Positions 1-8,586 of a DNA stretch of 64,000 nucleotides are shown piece by piece. Location of the stretch: contig NZ_CP106738.1 in the NCBI RefSeq assembly GCF_025639885.1, positions 3,038,001 to 3,102,000 on the forward strand, given 5' to 3'. The translations under genes and the position numbers were made by a program. Below the pieces are notes generated by a model. That model did no database searches. It saw nothing but the letters and a program-made list of their open reading frames with translations, and had not been told where the DNA came from. The stretch is from Roseovarius pelagicus. Lineage in GTDB: Bacteria > Pseudomonadota > Alphaproteobacteria > Rhodobacterales > Rhodobacteraceae. Each line of letters starts with the position of its first letter. The first letter of the stretch is position 1.

Positions 1-123
1 CTGGAGCAGACGAGCGGCGCGGATCAGCGCAACGCACCGCGTGCGCTGGGTAACAAGAGCCATCCGGAACTGGCCCCGGCGCCCGGAACTTATGTGCTAG
101 AAGACGTGCCTCAGGACGGATAA
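1..123 (+). CDS. phaC: PHA synthase, C-terminal end only (partial)
   Basis: Open frame entering from the left edge and ending at TAA 121-123, leaving 40 residues. The tail has an SG..., then GNKSHPEL, then APGTYVLE near the end, which resembles the C-terminus of poly(3-hydroxyalkanoate) synthases (typically GN..., APG[ST]YV). The enzyme polymerises hydroxyacyl-CoA into storage granules. The catalytic region lies outside the window, so the call rests on this tail and on the next gene, a PHA-depolymerase-like hydrolase 47 bp downstream on the same strand. The GNK...APGTYV ending seems closer to the class II synthases I remember than to class I, but 40 residues cannot settle the class. Confidence 0.6.
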   Translation: MEQTSGADQRNAPRALGNKSHPELAPAPGTYVLEDVPQDG

Positions 124-170
124 GCTAGCCCATAGACGCGACGCAGACCCGACGTTCGGAGGCCTATTAC

Positions 171-995
171 GTGCAAGATACCCATGAGGCGCCGAAAAAC
201 GGTCAATACCAATTGTTGCCTATCGGGGATGTGACCTTGCGGGTCTATCGCGCGGGGCTGGACTGTACGGGGGTGCCGCTGGTCATCTGCAACGGTCTGG
301 GGCAGTCGGTTGAAATCCTGTACCCGTTGATGCATGAGTTCCCCGGTCGCCCGATCATTGCCTATGACGCAGCGGGCGTCGGTGAATCCACGGTTCCCGA
401 TGATGTGACGACAATCCCGCAACATGCCGTCATGCTGCGCAGGCTACTGGATAAGCTGGACGTTGCCGAATTCGATATACTGGGCATTTCATGGGGCGGT
501 GCTGTGGCCCAGCAGATCAGCCATGATTTACCGGATCGTGTGCGCAAGCTGGTGCTGGCGATCACCTCGGCGGGAGGGCTGGGCAGTTGGTGGGGTTCAC
601 CTATCGCGCTGAGCGAAATCATGTTCCCGATGCGTTATCTGAACAAGGCCTATGGTAATGTTGTCGGCCCCTTTATGTATGGCGGCGAGGCGATCATGCA
701 CCCCAAGTTGTTTCGGGAATACTCCAAACATGCCATTCGTCCGACATATCAGGGGTACAGTGCGCAGGTACAGGCGATGTGTTCATGGACAAGCATCCCG
801 TGGCTTGGCAGTCTGACCACACCGACGCAGATCATCGGCGGCGCGCTGGATACACTTATTCCGATTGCCAACCAGATGCTGTTGGCGACGTTGCTGCCGC
901 GGGCCGACTTCAAGGTCTATAATGCCGGGCACCTGCTGATGTATTCTCGCCGCGCACAAGTCGGCGGCATGATCACAGAATTTCTGGACGGCTAG
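171..995 (+). CDS. phaZ: alpha/beta hydrolase, PHA depolymerase-like
   Basis: Predicted intracellular hydrolase of 274 residues resembling the depolymerase that sits between synthase genes in Pseudomonas PHA operons. Visible features are the oxyanion-region NGLGQS (41-46), the nucleophile elbow GISWGG with Ser107, an acid candidate in GGALDTLIP and the histidine in YNAGHLL. It starts at GTG 171, with GGAGG at 158-162 giving an 8-nt gap; no other start has such a site. It follows the PHA synthase tail closely, so synthesis and mobilisation of the polymer are probably co-expressed. A generic esterase is the alternative; the position after phaC and the W in GISWGG favour depolymerase. Confidence 0.72.
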   Translation: MQDTHEAPKNGQYQLLPIGDVTLRVYRAGLDCTGVPLVICNGLGQSVEILYPLMHEFPGRPIIAYDAAGVGESTVPDDVTTIPQHAVMLRRLLDKLDVAEFDILGISWGGAVAQQISHDLPDRVRKLVLAITSAGGLGSWWGSPIALSEIMFPMRYLNKAYGNVVGPFMYGGEAIMHPKLFREYSKHAIRPTYQGYSAQVQAMCSWTSIPWLGSLTTPTQIIGGALDTLIPIANQMLLATLLPRADFKVYNAGHLLMYSRRAQVGGMITEFLDG

Positions 996-1037
996 CGCTG
1001 TGCTGAAACTGTTCTGCCAGTTGCGGTGCGCCAGCGG

Positions 1038-2108
1038 TCATTTGCACGCTTCTGCGGCATCCAGCGCCAGTTTGACCAGACGGGGATAGGCTGCCACCCG
1101 CGCCTCTGCATGAAGTGAGGCTGCCGACCCGCGAGCGACCCGGCCCTTGATCCCATGAAAAATTGCCGCAAGCCGAAAGAAGTTGAAGGCGATATAGAAA
1201 TCGTAGTTCGGGATATCGCCACGACCGGTATTCTTGCAATATTCTGCGATATATTCTGCTTCGGTTGGCAGGCCTAACTCGGCTGGGTTCGCCCCACCCA
1301 GCCCTGCCACGATGTCGGGCGGCATCCTGTACATCATCGAATGATAGGCAAAATCCGCGAGCGGATGGCCCAGCGTCGACAACTCCCAGTCGAGCACAGC
1401 CAGAATTCGTGGCTCATGTGGGTGGAAAATCAGATTGTCACAGCGAAAATCACCATGCACGATCGACACTTCGTCGCCCTGTGGTATCGCGTCTGGCAAC
1501 CATTCGATCAACGCGTCCATGTCGGCATCTCGGCCTGCGTCCTTGTCCATATCATAGCTTTTGGTCCAGCGCCCGATCTGACGCTCGAAGTAGTTACCAT
1601 GGTGGCCAAAGCCCCCAAGGCCGACGGCGCAGGGATCCAGACAGTGCAAGTTTGCTATCGTCGTGTTCATCGCCGAGAAATACGTCCTGCGGTCCGTCAC
1701 CGGAACGGCGTTGAATGTTGCATCCCAGAAGATACGACCTTCGACCATACTCATGACGTAAAACCAGCTGCCCAGTACGGCATCATCAGTGCAGAGGCCA
1801 TGCAGCTTGGCCACTGGAAAACCTGCCGGACCCAGCGCAGAAAGTATTCTGGCTTCGCGATCGACGGCATGCGCACCTTTTGCCAAGTGGCCGAGCGGCT
1901 TGCGGCGCAGAACATAGGAGGCGCTTGGCGTAACGATCTTGTAGGTCGGGTTCGACTGACCGCCTTTGAACTGCAAGAGGTCAATCGGTCCCTCGAACCC
2001 GTCTACATTCTGCTGCATCCAGCGCGTCAGCGCCGCAGTATCGAGGGCAAACCCGTCGCGTACGTCCATGGTACCTTGGTTCGCTGCATCGGATACCGCA
2101 TCGGGCAT
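1038..2108 (-). CDS. phosphotransferase family protein (APH/ACAD10-like)
   Basis: Kinase-fold protein of the aminoglycoside phosphotransferase superfamily, about 356 residues. The Brenner-type catalytic motif HGDFRCDNLIFHP and the metal-binding LDWELSTLGHPLADFAY are intact. Members beside acyl-CoA dehydrogenases resemble the N-terminal domain of eukaryotic ACAD10/ACAD11, which phosphorylates 4-hydroxyacyl-CoA; the linkage here fits a role in acyl-CoA catabolism rather than drug resistance. I chose ATG 2108 because AGGAG lies 8 nt upstream and the dehydrogenase stops 2 nt before it; a longer frame to 2165 exists but would run far into that gene. Co-transcribed with the dehydrogenase at 2111-3301. 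The substrate is not known from sequence. Confidence 0.85.
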   Translation of the reverse strand: MPDAVSDAANQGTMDVRDGFALDTAALTRWMQQNVDGFEGPIDLLQFKGGQSNPTYKIVTPSASYVLRRKPLGHLAKGAHAVDREARILSALGPAGFPVAKLHGLCTDDAVLGSWFYVMSMVEGRIFWDATFNAVPVTDRRTYFSAMNTTIANLHCLDPCAVGLGGFGHHGNYFERQIGRWTKSYDMDKDAGRDADMDALIEWLPDAIPQGDEVSIVHGDFRCDNLIFHPHEPRILAVLDWELSTLGHPLADFAYHSMMYRMPPDIVAGLGGANPAELGLPTEAEYIAEYCKNTGRGDIPNYDFYIAFNFFRLAAIFHGIKGRVARGSAASLHAEARVAAYPRLVKLALDAAEACK

Positions 2109-2110
2109 GG

Positions 2111-3301
2111 TCACATCTCCTGACTCGTCTTCCAATGGCGTTTGATCTTCTTCGCCAATGACCATTTATGCACTTCGGTAGGACCATCATAAATGCGAAA
2201 GGCGCGCACCTCGCGAAACACCTGCGCAACAATCGTGTCTGCTGTCACACCTTGCCCCCCCATGCATTGCACGCAGCGATCGGCCACGCGCATCAGCGCC
2301 TCGCTGACTGCGATCTTGGCCATCGAGCTTTGTGCCCCGCCGGGATCGCCGGAGTCGAGGATATCCGCGCACCAGTTAATCATCAGTTCGGCCTGTTTCA
2401 GGTCAATGAGGTTCTCGGCGAGCATGAACCCGACGCCTTCGTGATCGATCAGAAGCCGACCGAATGCCGAACGCTTGTTGGCATAGTTGGTGGCAATCTC
2501 ATTCGCGCGGATACAGGCGCCCAGCCAGCGCATGCAATGCGTCAGGCGCGCAGGGGCCAGACGGATCTGCGCGTATTGAAACCCTTCGCCGCTTTGCCCC
2601 AACATCTGGTCAGCCGATACGCGCAGATTGTCGATGGTGACAATGGCGTGGCCGCCGGGCATCGAGCTGTCGATCGTGTCGAGGATACGGTCGATCCTGA
2701 TCGCGGGGTCGGGCAGGTCGACGATGAACATGCAGGCACCATCATCGGATTTGGCCATAACGATACCGACGCCCGCCCCTTCGGCACCGGTGATATAGGC
2801 CTTTTGACCGTTGATGACCCAATGGTTCCCGTCCGGCGCGCAGGTGGTCAGCATCATCGACGGGTCTGAACCCGCGCCGCCATCCTCTGCCGGTTCGGTC
2901 ATAAAGAATGCCGACCGTTTTTCGCCTTTTACAATCGGATCAAGGAAGCGTTCCCTGATCTCAGGCGAGGCAATCTTGCCCAGCAGATACATGTTACCTT
3001 CGTCCGGCGCCGCAGTGTTGCAGGCCAGCGGTCCCAGCGGTGACAGGCCAGTTCGGATCAAGATAGCGGCGGTTTCGCGATGTGTCAGGTGGCTGCCGTC
3101 CGGCAGGATATGCGGGGTCAATACACCAGCCTTGCGGGCGAGGTTCTTTAGCTCGAGCGAAAGTTCGTCAGAGGGTCCGTGCGAATCGAGGCGCGGGTCA
3201 TTCTCGTAGAGTGTGACTGTCTTGCGGACAAAGGTCTCTACCCTGATTGCGATTTCTTGCGTGCGTTCAGATAGATCTGTTTCATTCAGAAAAAGGTTCA
3301 T
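2111..3301 (-). CDS. acyl-CoA dehydrogenase family protein
   Basis: FAD-dependent acyl-CoA dehydrogenase of 396 residues, expected to introduce the alpha-beta double bond of an acyl-CoA. The middle beta domain shows FFMTEPAEDGGAGSDPS (flavin and substrate contacts) and INGQKAYITGAEGAG. The C-terminal helical domain has KRSAFGR, CVQCMGGQGVT and the closing DGPTEVHKWSLAKKI, as in long-chain and ACAD10/11-like members. It is the first gene of a two-gene operon with the phosphotransferase 2 nt downstream. This pairing, known in other bacteria, suggests oxidation of unusual or hydroxylated acyl-CoAs. Chain-length preference cannot be read from the sequence. Confidence 0.9.
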   Translation of the reverse strand: MNLFLNETDLSERTQEIAIRVETFVRKTVTLYENDPRLDSHGPSDELSLELKNLARKAGVLTPHILPDGSHLTHRETAAILIRTGLSPLGPLACNTAAPDEGNMYLLGKIASPEIRERFLDPIVKGEKRSAFFMTEPAEDGGAGSDPSMMLTTCAPDGNHWVINGQKAYITGAEGAGVGIVMAKSDDGACMFIVDLPDPAIRIDRILDTIDSSMPGGHAIVTIDNLRVSADQMLGQSGEGFQYAQIRLAPARLTHCMRWLGACIRANEIATNYANKRSAFGRLLIDHEGVGFMLAENLIDLKQAELMINWCADILDSGDPGGAQSSMAKIAVSEALMRVADRCVQCMGGQGVTADTIVAQVFREVRAFRIYDGPTEVHKWSLAKKIKRHWKTSQEM

Positions 3302-3723
3302 CTCGGGGCCATTCGTATTGTGTCATCCAAGCGGTGCGTTTGACCGTTCAGCATCGGATTGTCGCGCATGTTGTCCGCGTCGACGATAGCAGTTTGCGCT
3401 TCAGTCCTCATCGCGTATCTCCCCTCTGTGTTTCTACCAATGACCGATCCGGCGCGACAATGGGTTCACTGCCTCAATCAGTTCTTGTCGCACGATCGCA
3501 TAAGATACAAAAACTACGCGATTTTGTTCGAAGCTTTCGCCACAATACCCGAAATCCCAGCAAGTTATTGTATTATAGGGGAAACAAATATCTCTCCTGC
3601 CAAAACCGATGCGTAAAGGGTGTTTTCGTCACCATTTCGATTTGGTCAGGATGGGATGTGTTGAAATCCGAAATAGTAATTCCCTATCAGGCGCTTAGGA
3701 AACTATCGGGATTTCCGTAGAAA
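3302..3723. other. intergenic, no gene recognised
   Basis: About 420 bp, AT-richer than its neighbours, between the divergent acyl-CoA dehydrogenase start and the tRNA-Thr gene. Frames of 85 and 157 codons are open on the plus strand, but neither has a good ribosome-binding site nor a recognisable protein. It presumably holds the promoter of the dehydrogenase operon. I could not pick a convincing -35/-10 pair. Confidence 0.4.
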
Positions 3724-3798
<75 letters not shown>

Positions 3799-3884
3799 AC
3801 GCTGTGGCGGGTGAATTAGACGCTTCTCGACCTTGGCGCAAGCCTAATCTGGACCCCTCCGGACACCTCATGTAGAGAAGTGCC

Positions 3885-4052
3885 ATGACCCGCAAGGACG
3901 CCCCGAAAAAGCCCGGCCAGATAGGCAATGCGCGCGAGGACAGGCTGAGCCGCGCGCTGAAGGCCAATCTGGCACGGCGCAAGGCCCAGAGCCGGGCGCG
4001 CAGCGTAGACAGCACCAATGCGGGTGACAAAAAAGAGCAGGACAAAGGGTAG
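3885..4052 (+). CDS. small basic conserved-type protein upstream of murA
   Basis: Short frame of 55 residues beginning [12 protein letters not shown] and ending KKEQDKG, rich in Lys, Arg, Ala and Gln with no hydrophobic segment. The centre ([18 protein letters not shown]) should form a highly basic helix. A weak purine site (GAGAAG) lies about 6-7 nt before ATG 3885. The stop TAG is 5 nt before the murA ATG, so the two are probably translated together. I remember small basic frames in this place in other roseobacters, but I know no function; RNA binding is only a guess from composition. Confidence 0.6.
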   Translation: MTRKDAPKKPGQIGNAREDRLSRALKANLARRKAQSRARSVDSTNAGDKKEQDKG

Positions 4053-4057
4053 CGCAG

Positions 4058-5326
4058 ATGGATTCGATTTTGGTGACAGGCAATGGCCCTCTGAGCGGGA
4101 CAATCCCGATCGCGGGGGCCAAGAATGCATGTCTCACGCTGATGCCTGCAACGCTCTTGAGCGATGAGCCGCTGACGCTGACTAACGCGCCACGATTGAG
4201 CGACATACGCACCATGACTGCACTGTTGGCGTCGCTCGGGGCCGAAGTGCAGGCGCTGCAGGGCGGTCAGGTTCTGGCGATGTCGAGCCATGATTTGACC
4301 AGCCAGCGCGCCGATTATGACATTGTGCGCAAGATGCGGGCGTCGATCCTTGTACTGGGGCCGTTGCTGGCGCGGTTTGGGCAGGCTCAGGTTTCATTGC
4401 CCGGTGGCTGCGCCATTGGCGCACGCCCGGTCGATCTGCACCTGAAGGCGCTGGAGGCGATGGGCGCTGAGCTGGAGCTGCGCGACGGTTATGTGCATGC
4501 GCGCGCGCCCGGCGGGTTAAGGGGCGGTGTGGTCGATTTCCCGTTCGTGAGCGTGGGGGCGACGGAAAACGCGCTGATGGCGGCAACGCTGGCCAAGGGA
4601 ACGACGGTTCTGAATCAGGCCGCGCGCGAGCCGGAAATCGTCGATCTGGCGGATTGTCTGCGCAAGATGGGCGCGCAGATCGACGGTGATGGCACCGACA
4701 CGATCACCATTCAGGGGGTCGAGCGGCTGCATGGTGCGACGCATCCGGTCGTCACGGACCGGATCGAGCTGGGCACATATATGCTGGCCCCGGCGATCTG
4801 TGGCGGCGAGGTAGAATGCCTTGGCGGGAGGATTGATCTGGTCGGCGCGTTTTGTGAAAAGCTGGATGCCGCAGGGATCAGCGTCGAGGAAACGCCTACC
4901 GGGCTGAAGGTCGCACGCAAGAATGGTCGCATTCGCGCGGTTGATGTGGCGACAGAGCCGTTCCCCGGTTTTCCCACTGATTTGCAGGCGCAGTTTATGG
5001 CTTTGATGTGTACCGCCGAAGGGACGTCCGTTCTGGAGGAGAAGATTTTCGAGAACCGGTTCATGCATGCGCCCGAACTGATGCGCATGGGGGCCAAGAT
5101 CGACGTGCATGGTGGTCATGCCACGGTCACGGGGGTTGAACGGCTGAAGGGCGCGCCAGTCATGGCGACTGATTTGCGGGCCAGTGTTTCGTTGATCCTC
5201 GCCGGATTGGCGGCGGAGGGCGAGACGATGGTGAACCGTGTCTATCATCTGGATCGTGGTTATGAGCGGGTCGAAGAGAAGCTGGGCAATGTCGGTGCCA
5301 AGATAGAGCGGGTAAAAGGCCAATGA
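4058..5326 (+). CDS. murA: UDP-N-acetylglucosamine 1-carboxyvinyltransferase
   Basis: First committed enzyme of peptidoglycan synthesis: transfers enolpyruvyl from PEP to UDP-GlcNAc in the cytoplasm. At 422 residues it has normal family length. The substrate-binding lysine is in AGAKNA (Lys22), and the active-site cysteine that fosfomycin alkylates is present as Cys118 in [11 protein letters not shown]. Other conserved stretches are [13 protein letters not shown] and the late DLRAS. It begins 5 nt after the small basic gene and overlaps the DUF2948 gene by 4 bases (ATGA), so it heads a tightly packed operon running towards hisD. Confidence 0.97.
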   Translation: MDSILVTGNGPLSGTIPIAGAKNACLTLMPATLLSDEPLTLTNAPRLSDIRTMTALLASLGAEVQALQGGQVLAMSSHDLTSQRADYDIVRKMRASILVLGPLLARFGQAQVSLPGGCAIGARPVDLHLKALEAMGAELELRDGYVHARAPGGLRGGVVDFPFVSVGATENALMAATLAKGTTVLNQAAREPEIVDLADCLRKMGAQIDGDGTDTITIQGVERLHGATHPVVTDRIELGTYMLAPAICGGEVECLGGRIDLVGAFCEKLDAAGISVEETPTGLKVARKNGRIRAVDVATEPFPGFPTDLQAQFMALMCTAEGTSVLEEKIFENRFMHAPELMRMGAKIDVHGGHATVTGVERLKGAPVMATDLRASVSLILAGLAAEGETMVNRVYHLDRGYERVEEKLGNVGAKIERVKGQ

Positions 5327-5796
5327 CCGAACGCGATGCGACATTCGAGGATGGGCGCGAGGCGCCACTTAATCTGGGCGCTTTTGACCCTGAGGATCTG
5401 CAAATACTGTCGAGCCTGACGCAGGATGCCGTCTTTCCCATCACCGAGATGTCGTGGCGTCCGGGTGCGCGGCGCTTTGCACTGTTGGTCAATCGATTCC
5501 GCTGGGAGGATGCAGGACGAGAACGCCACGAGGCCGAGCGCGTGCAATCGTTGCTGGTCGTGGACAATGTGCTAGGCGTGGCGAGCCAAGGTATCGACCG
5601 GGGTGATGCGGACATGATCCTGTCGCTGCTGTCGGTCACGTTCGAGCCGGGAGAAGAGGGCGCGGGGCATGTCCTGCTGACGCTGGCCGGTGATGGTGCG
5701 ATCCGATTGGAGATCGAGGCGTTGGAAGTGACGCTGAAAGATGTCACGCGCCCCTACCGCGCGCCATCTAAGAAGGCACCGAGCCACCCCGAGTGA
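5323..5796 (+). CDS. DUF2948 family protein
   Basis: Protein of 157 residues matching the alphaproteobacterial DUF2948 family: an early [22 protein letters not shown], then [18 protein letters not shown], and a C-terminal [19 protein letters not shown]. It has no signal peptide or membrane segment, so it is probably cytosolic. The start overlaps the murA stop by 4 bases and hisD begins 19 nt after the stop, the usual order murA-DUF2948-hisD in Rhodobacteraceae as I know it. Function is unknown; position implies only co-expression. Confidence 0.88.
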   Translation: MTERDATFEDGREAPLNLGAFDPEDLQILSSLTQDAVFPITEMSWRPGARRFALLVNRFRWEDAGRERHEAERVQSLLVVDNVLGVASQGIDRGDADMILSLLSVTFEPGEEGAGHVLLTLAGDGAIRLEIEALEVTLKDVTRPYRAPSKKAPSHPE

Positions 5797-5815
5797 CCCT
5801 TTCCAAGGACTGAGA

Positions 5816-7117
5816 ATGCCCAAGTTTCTAGATTACAGCGCGCCGGATTTCGAAGCTGCGTTTTCTGCACTCTTATCTGCCAAGCGGGAGGACAGCCCGG
5901 ATGTCGATGCTGTTGTTGCCGGGATTATAGCGGATGTGCGGGCCCGTGGCGATGCGGCGCTGATCGAGTTGACCGAGAAATTTGACCGCGTGTCGCTGAC
6001 GCCGGACACGATCCGGCTGAGCGCCGAAGAGGTGGCGCAAGCCGCGGATAAAGTGCCCGCCGAGGTGCGCGAGGCGCTGGAACTGGCTGCTGCCCGTATC
6101 CGCGCCTACCACGCACGACAGCTGCCCGAAGATGACAATTGGACCGACGATACCGGTGCGACGCTGGGCTGGCGGTGGACACCGGTCAGCGCAGCGGGGC
6201 TATATGTCCCCGGTGGATTGGCGACATATCCCTCGTCGGTATTGATGAATGCAATTCCGGCCAAAGTGGCGGGGGTCGGGCGTCTTGCGATGGTGGTCCC
6301 GACACCGGACGGTGCGCTGAACCCGGCCGTTCTGGCGGCGGCTCGGATCGCGGGCGTGGATGAGATTTACCGCATCGGTGGGGCGCAGGCGGTTGCGGCA
6401 CTGGCCTACGGCACAGCGAGCATCGCGCCGGTGGACAAGATTACCGGGCCGGGCAACGCCTATGTGGCAGCCGCCAAGCGACGGGTCTTTGGCAAGGTCG
6501 GTATAGACATGATCGCGGGTCCGTCAGAGATATTGGTGATCGCGGATGCGCAGAATGATCCCGATTGGATCGCGCTGGATATGCTGAGCCAGGCCGAGCA
6601 TGACGACAGCGCGCAGGCGATCCTGATCACGGATGACGCCGCGTTTGGGCGCGCGGTGGCGCAGGCCATCGAGGCACGGCTGGAGACGCTGGAACGGCGC
6701 GCGATCGCAGCGGCCAGCTGGCGCGATTTTGGCGCGGTGATCACGGTGCCAGACCTGGCGATCGCGGCAGCACTGTCGGACCGCATCGCGCCCGAGCATC
6801 TGGAGCTTTGCGTCGCGGACCCTGAAGGCCTTAGCGCGCAGATCACCCATGCCGGCGCGATTTTTCTAGGCCAATGGACGCCTGAGGCGATTGGCGATTA
6901 TGTCGGTGGGCCGAACCATGTCCTGCCCACGGCGCGATCGGCGCGGTTTTCGTCCGGCCTGAGTGTGATGGATTTCCTCAAGCGCACGACGCTGGCGCAC
7001 ATGACACCCGCGGCATTACGCGCGATTGGTCCAGCCGCAGAGGCATTGGCGATTTCAGAGAGCCTAGAGGCGCATGGGCTGAGTGTGCGGGCACGGCTGG
7101 ATAAGCTGAACGGGTAA
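5816..7117 (+). CDS. hisD: histidinol dehydrogenase
   Basis: Catalyses the last two oxidations of histidine synthesis, histidinol to histidine, using NAD and zinc. The protein has 433 residues. Key stretches are GPGNAYVAAAKRRVFG, the signature IDMIAGPSEILVIAD, the SQAEHD zinc and catalytic segment, IAPEHLEL, and the late GPNHVLPT. I take ATG 5816, which has AAGGA 6 nt upstream and gives the usual N-terminus MPKFLDY; a frame open from 5741 would overlap the DUF2948 gene. Histidine genes are split in this genome: hisC lies 3.6 kb downstream in another operon. Confidence 0.97.
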   Translation: MPKFLDYSAPDFEAAFSALLSAKREDSPDVDAVVAGIIADVRARGDAALIELTEKFDRVSLTPDTIRLSAEEVAQAADKVPAEVREALELAAARIRAYHARQLPEDDNWTDDTGATLGWRWTPVSAAGLYVPGGLATYPSSVLMNAIPAKVAGVGRLAMVVPTPDGALNPAVLAAARIAGVDEIYRIGGAQAVAALAYGTASIAPVDKITGPGNAYVAAAKRRVFGKVGIDMIAGPSEILVIADAQNDPDWIALDMLSQAEHDDSAQAILITDDAAFGRAVAQAIEARLETLERRAIAAASWRDFGAVITVPDLAIAAALSDRIAPEHLELCVADPEGLSAQITHAGAIFLGQWTPEAIGDYVGGPNHVLPTARSARFSSGLSVMDFLKRTTLAHMTPAALRAIGPAAEALAISESLEAHGLSVRARLDKLNG

Positions 7118-7307
7118 AAGGCTGTCTGGCGCCGTTGCGTTCGCGGCACTTGGTTGACTGGCGCGGAATTGTGACAGGCGCAGACGACAAAGGCTTGTGC
7201 GCTATCTTGGCCGTTGACTTGGCCCCATAAAGTCCCGACTGATAGCCCGCGTGCGGCGATGGACCGTCGCCGTGATCGAAATATCTGCAAGAAAGGTCCA
7301 TAAGGCC

Positions 7308-7787
7308 ATGAGCCGTATCAGCCATATCGCGCTCGATGATGCGAACCTGCCCCCGCCAACGCCCGAAATCGAGCAAGAGCGCAAGGTGGCGATGTTTGAT
7401 CTGATGGAAGAGAACACCTTTGATCTGCCGAAGCGGGATGACCGGCAGGTGCCGGATGGTCCATATCGCGTCGGCCTGTCGATACGTGAGAAGCGTCTGG
7501 TGTTTGCCGTGGCGACGGAGAACGATGGCCCGGCGGCTGAGTTCCACCTCTCGCTCAGCCCGTTCCGGCAGGTGGTCAAGGACTATTGGGCGATTTGCGA
7601 AAGCTATTTCGACGCAGTAAAGAACATGCCGCCCAGCCAGATCGAGACGATTGATATGGCGCGCCGCGGCATCCACAACGAGGGCGCACGCATTCTGGAA
7701 GAACGTCTGGAAGGCAAGGCAATGATTGACAACGACACTGCACGGCGCCTGTTTACCCTGATCTGCGTGCTGCATTTCGGCGTTTGA
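7308..7787 (+). CDS. UPF0262 family protein
   Basis: Uncharacterised protein of 159 residues, restricted as far as I know to alphaproteobacteria. The N-terminus MSRISHIALDD and the block LPPPTPEIEQERKVAMFDLMEEN are typical. Further conserved parts are YRVGLSIREKRL, DYWAICESYF and the end RRLFTLICVLHFGV. No signal or transmembrane helix is seen. ATG 7308 gives the family's usual N-terminus; an upstream GTG at 7251 is open but unsupported. The phosphatase gene starts 4 nt after its stop, so the two are co-translated. Confidence 0.9.
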   Translation: MSRISHIALDDANLPPPTPEIEQERKVAMFDLMEENTFDLPKRDDRQVPDGPYRVGLSIREKRLVFAVATENDGPAAEFHLSLSPFRQVVKDYWAICESYFDAVKNMPPSQIETIDMARRGIHNEGARILEERLEGKAMIDNDTARRLFTLICVLHFGV

Positions 7788-7791
7788 GGAC

Positions 7792-8274
7792 ATGGCGCCA
7801 GAGCTTCCTCAATCGGTTCTGTTCTGCTGCGATTACAACGCGGTTCGCTCGCCCATGGCCGAAGGGTTGATGAAGCAGCTTTATGGCACCGATACCTATG
7901 TTCAATCAGCAGGGGTGCGCAGCGAGCAGGACATCGACGGGTTCTCTATCGCGGTCTGCGAGGAAATTGGGATCGAGCTGTCGCGCCACCGGGTCCGCAG
8001 CTTTGACGAAATGGAGCAATGGGGCGACGACCTCAGTTCTTTTGACGTGGTTGTGGCGCTGAGCCCCGCGAGCCAGCGGCGGGCGCTGGAACTGACACGG
8101 GTATTCCATCTGGAAGTGGTTTACTGGCCGATCATGGACCCCACCGGACTTGGCGAGACGCGCGAGGCCAAATTGAGTGCCTACCGTCAGAGCCGGGACC
8201 AGATCCGCGCCCATATGATCGAGCGGTGGGGACCGCCGAGAGGAGCAGCGGGATCAGATCCCGGTTTGACCTGA
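7792..8274 (+). CDS. low-molecular-weight protein tyrosine phosphatase family protein
   Basis: Cytosolic phosphatase of 160 residues. The P-loop near the N-terminus reads CCDYNAVRSPMAEG, fitting the C-x5-R-S/T pattern with Cys13 or Cys14 as the nucleophile region and a following serine. The general-acid loop appears as WPIMDP. The same fold serves arsenate reductases, so dephosphorylation of protein tyrosine is not proven. It is coupled to the UPF0262 gene 4 nt upstream. In relatives I recall infA (IF-1) following this gene; no IF-1 frame is found here. Confidence 0.85.
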   Translation: MAPELPQSVLFCCDYNAVRSPMAEGLMKQLYGTDTYVQSAGVRSEQDIDGFSIAVCEEIGIELSRHRVRSFDEMEQWGDDLSSFDVVVALSPASQRRALELTRVFHLEVVYWPIMDPTGLGETREAKLSAYRQSRDQIRAHMIERWGPPRGAAGSDPGLT

Positions 8275-8586
8275 ATGAGCGCCTGCGGCGCGCTGGTGAG
8301 TTGATTGGTGTCAAGAAAAGATCCTGGCGTTCAAAAATTTTCGTTTTTCGTGCCGGGCGGTTCCGCATGGATATTCATGGCCAAAAGGTACGGCAGATAG
8401 AGATTGCCTTCGACTGTTTGTGCCGTTGCTGGTCAGGGCCTTGAAGCCGACGGGGAGAGGCGGCTGGCAAAAGCGTTCAATGACATGTGTGTTTTTGAAC
8501 ACAGCAGTCTCAGAGAGGCTTCCCAGCGTGATTCGTTTTTGCTAACCTGTCCCCAATAAAAAGAATAATGGGCAGGCAAAACAGGC
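8275..8586. other. intergenic, no gene recognised
   Basis: About 310 bp between the phosphatase and the Hint-domain gene. The frames here are short and compositionally random, and an IF-1 sequence was looked for in all frames without success. The right part is AT-rich with several T and A runs and may hold the promoter of the next gene. Confidence 0.4.

Noticed and set aside
3247..3720. 157-codon plus-strand frame before the tRNA gene
   Set aside because: Starts inside the opposite acyl-CoA dehydrogenase, no ribosome-binding site, AT-rich and unlike any protein I know.
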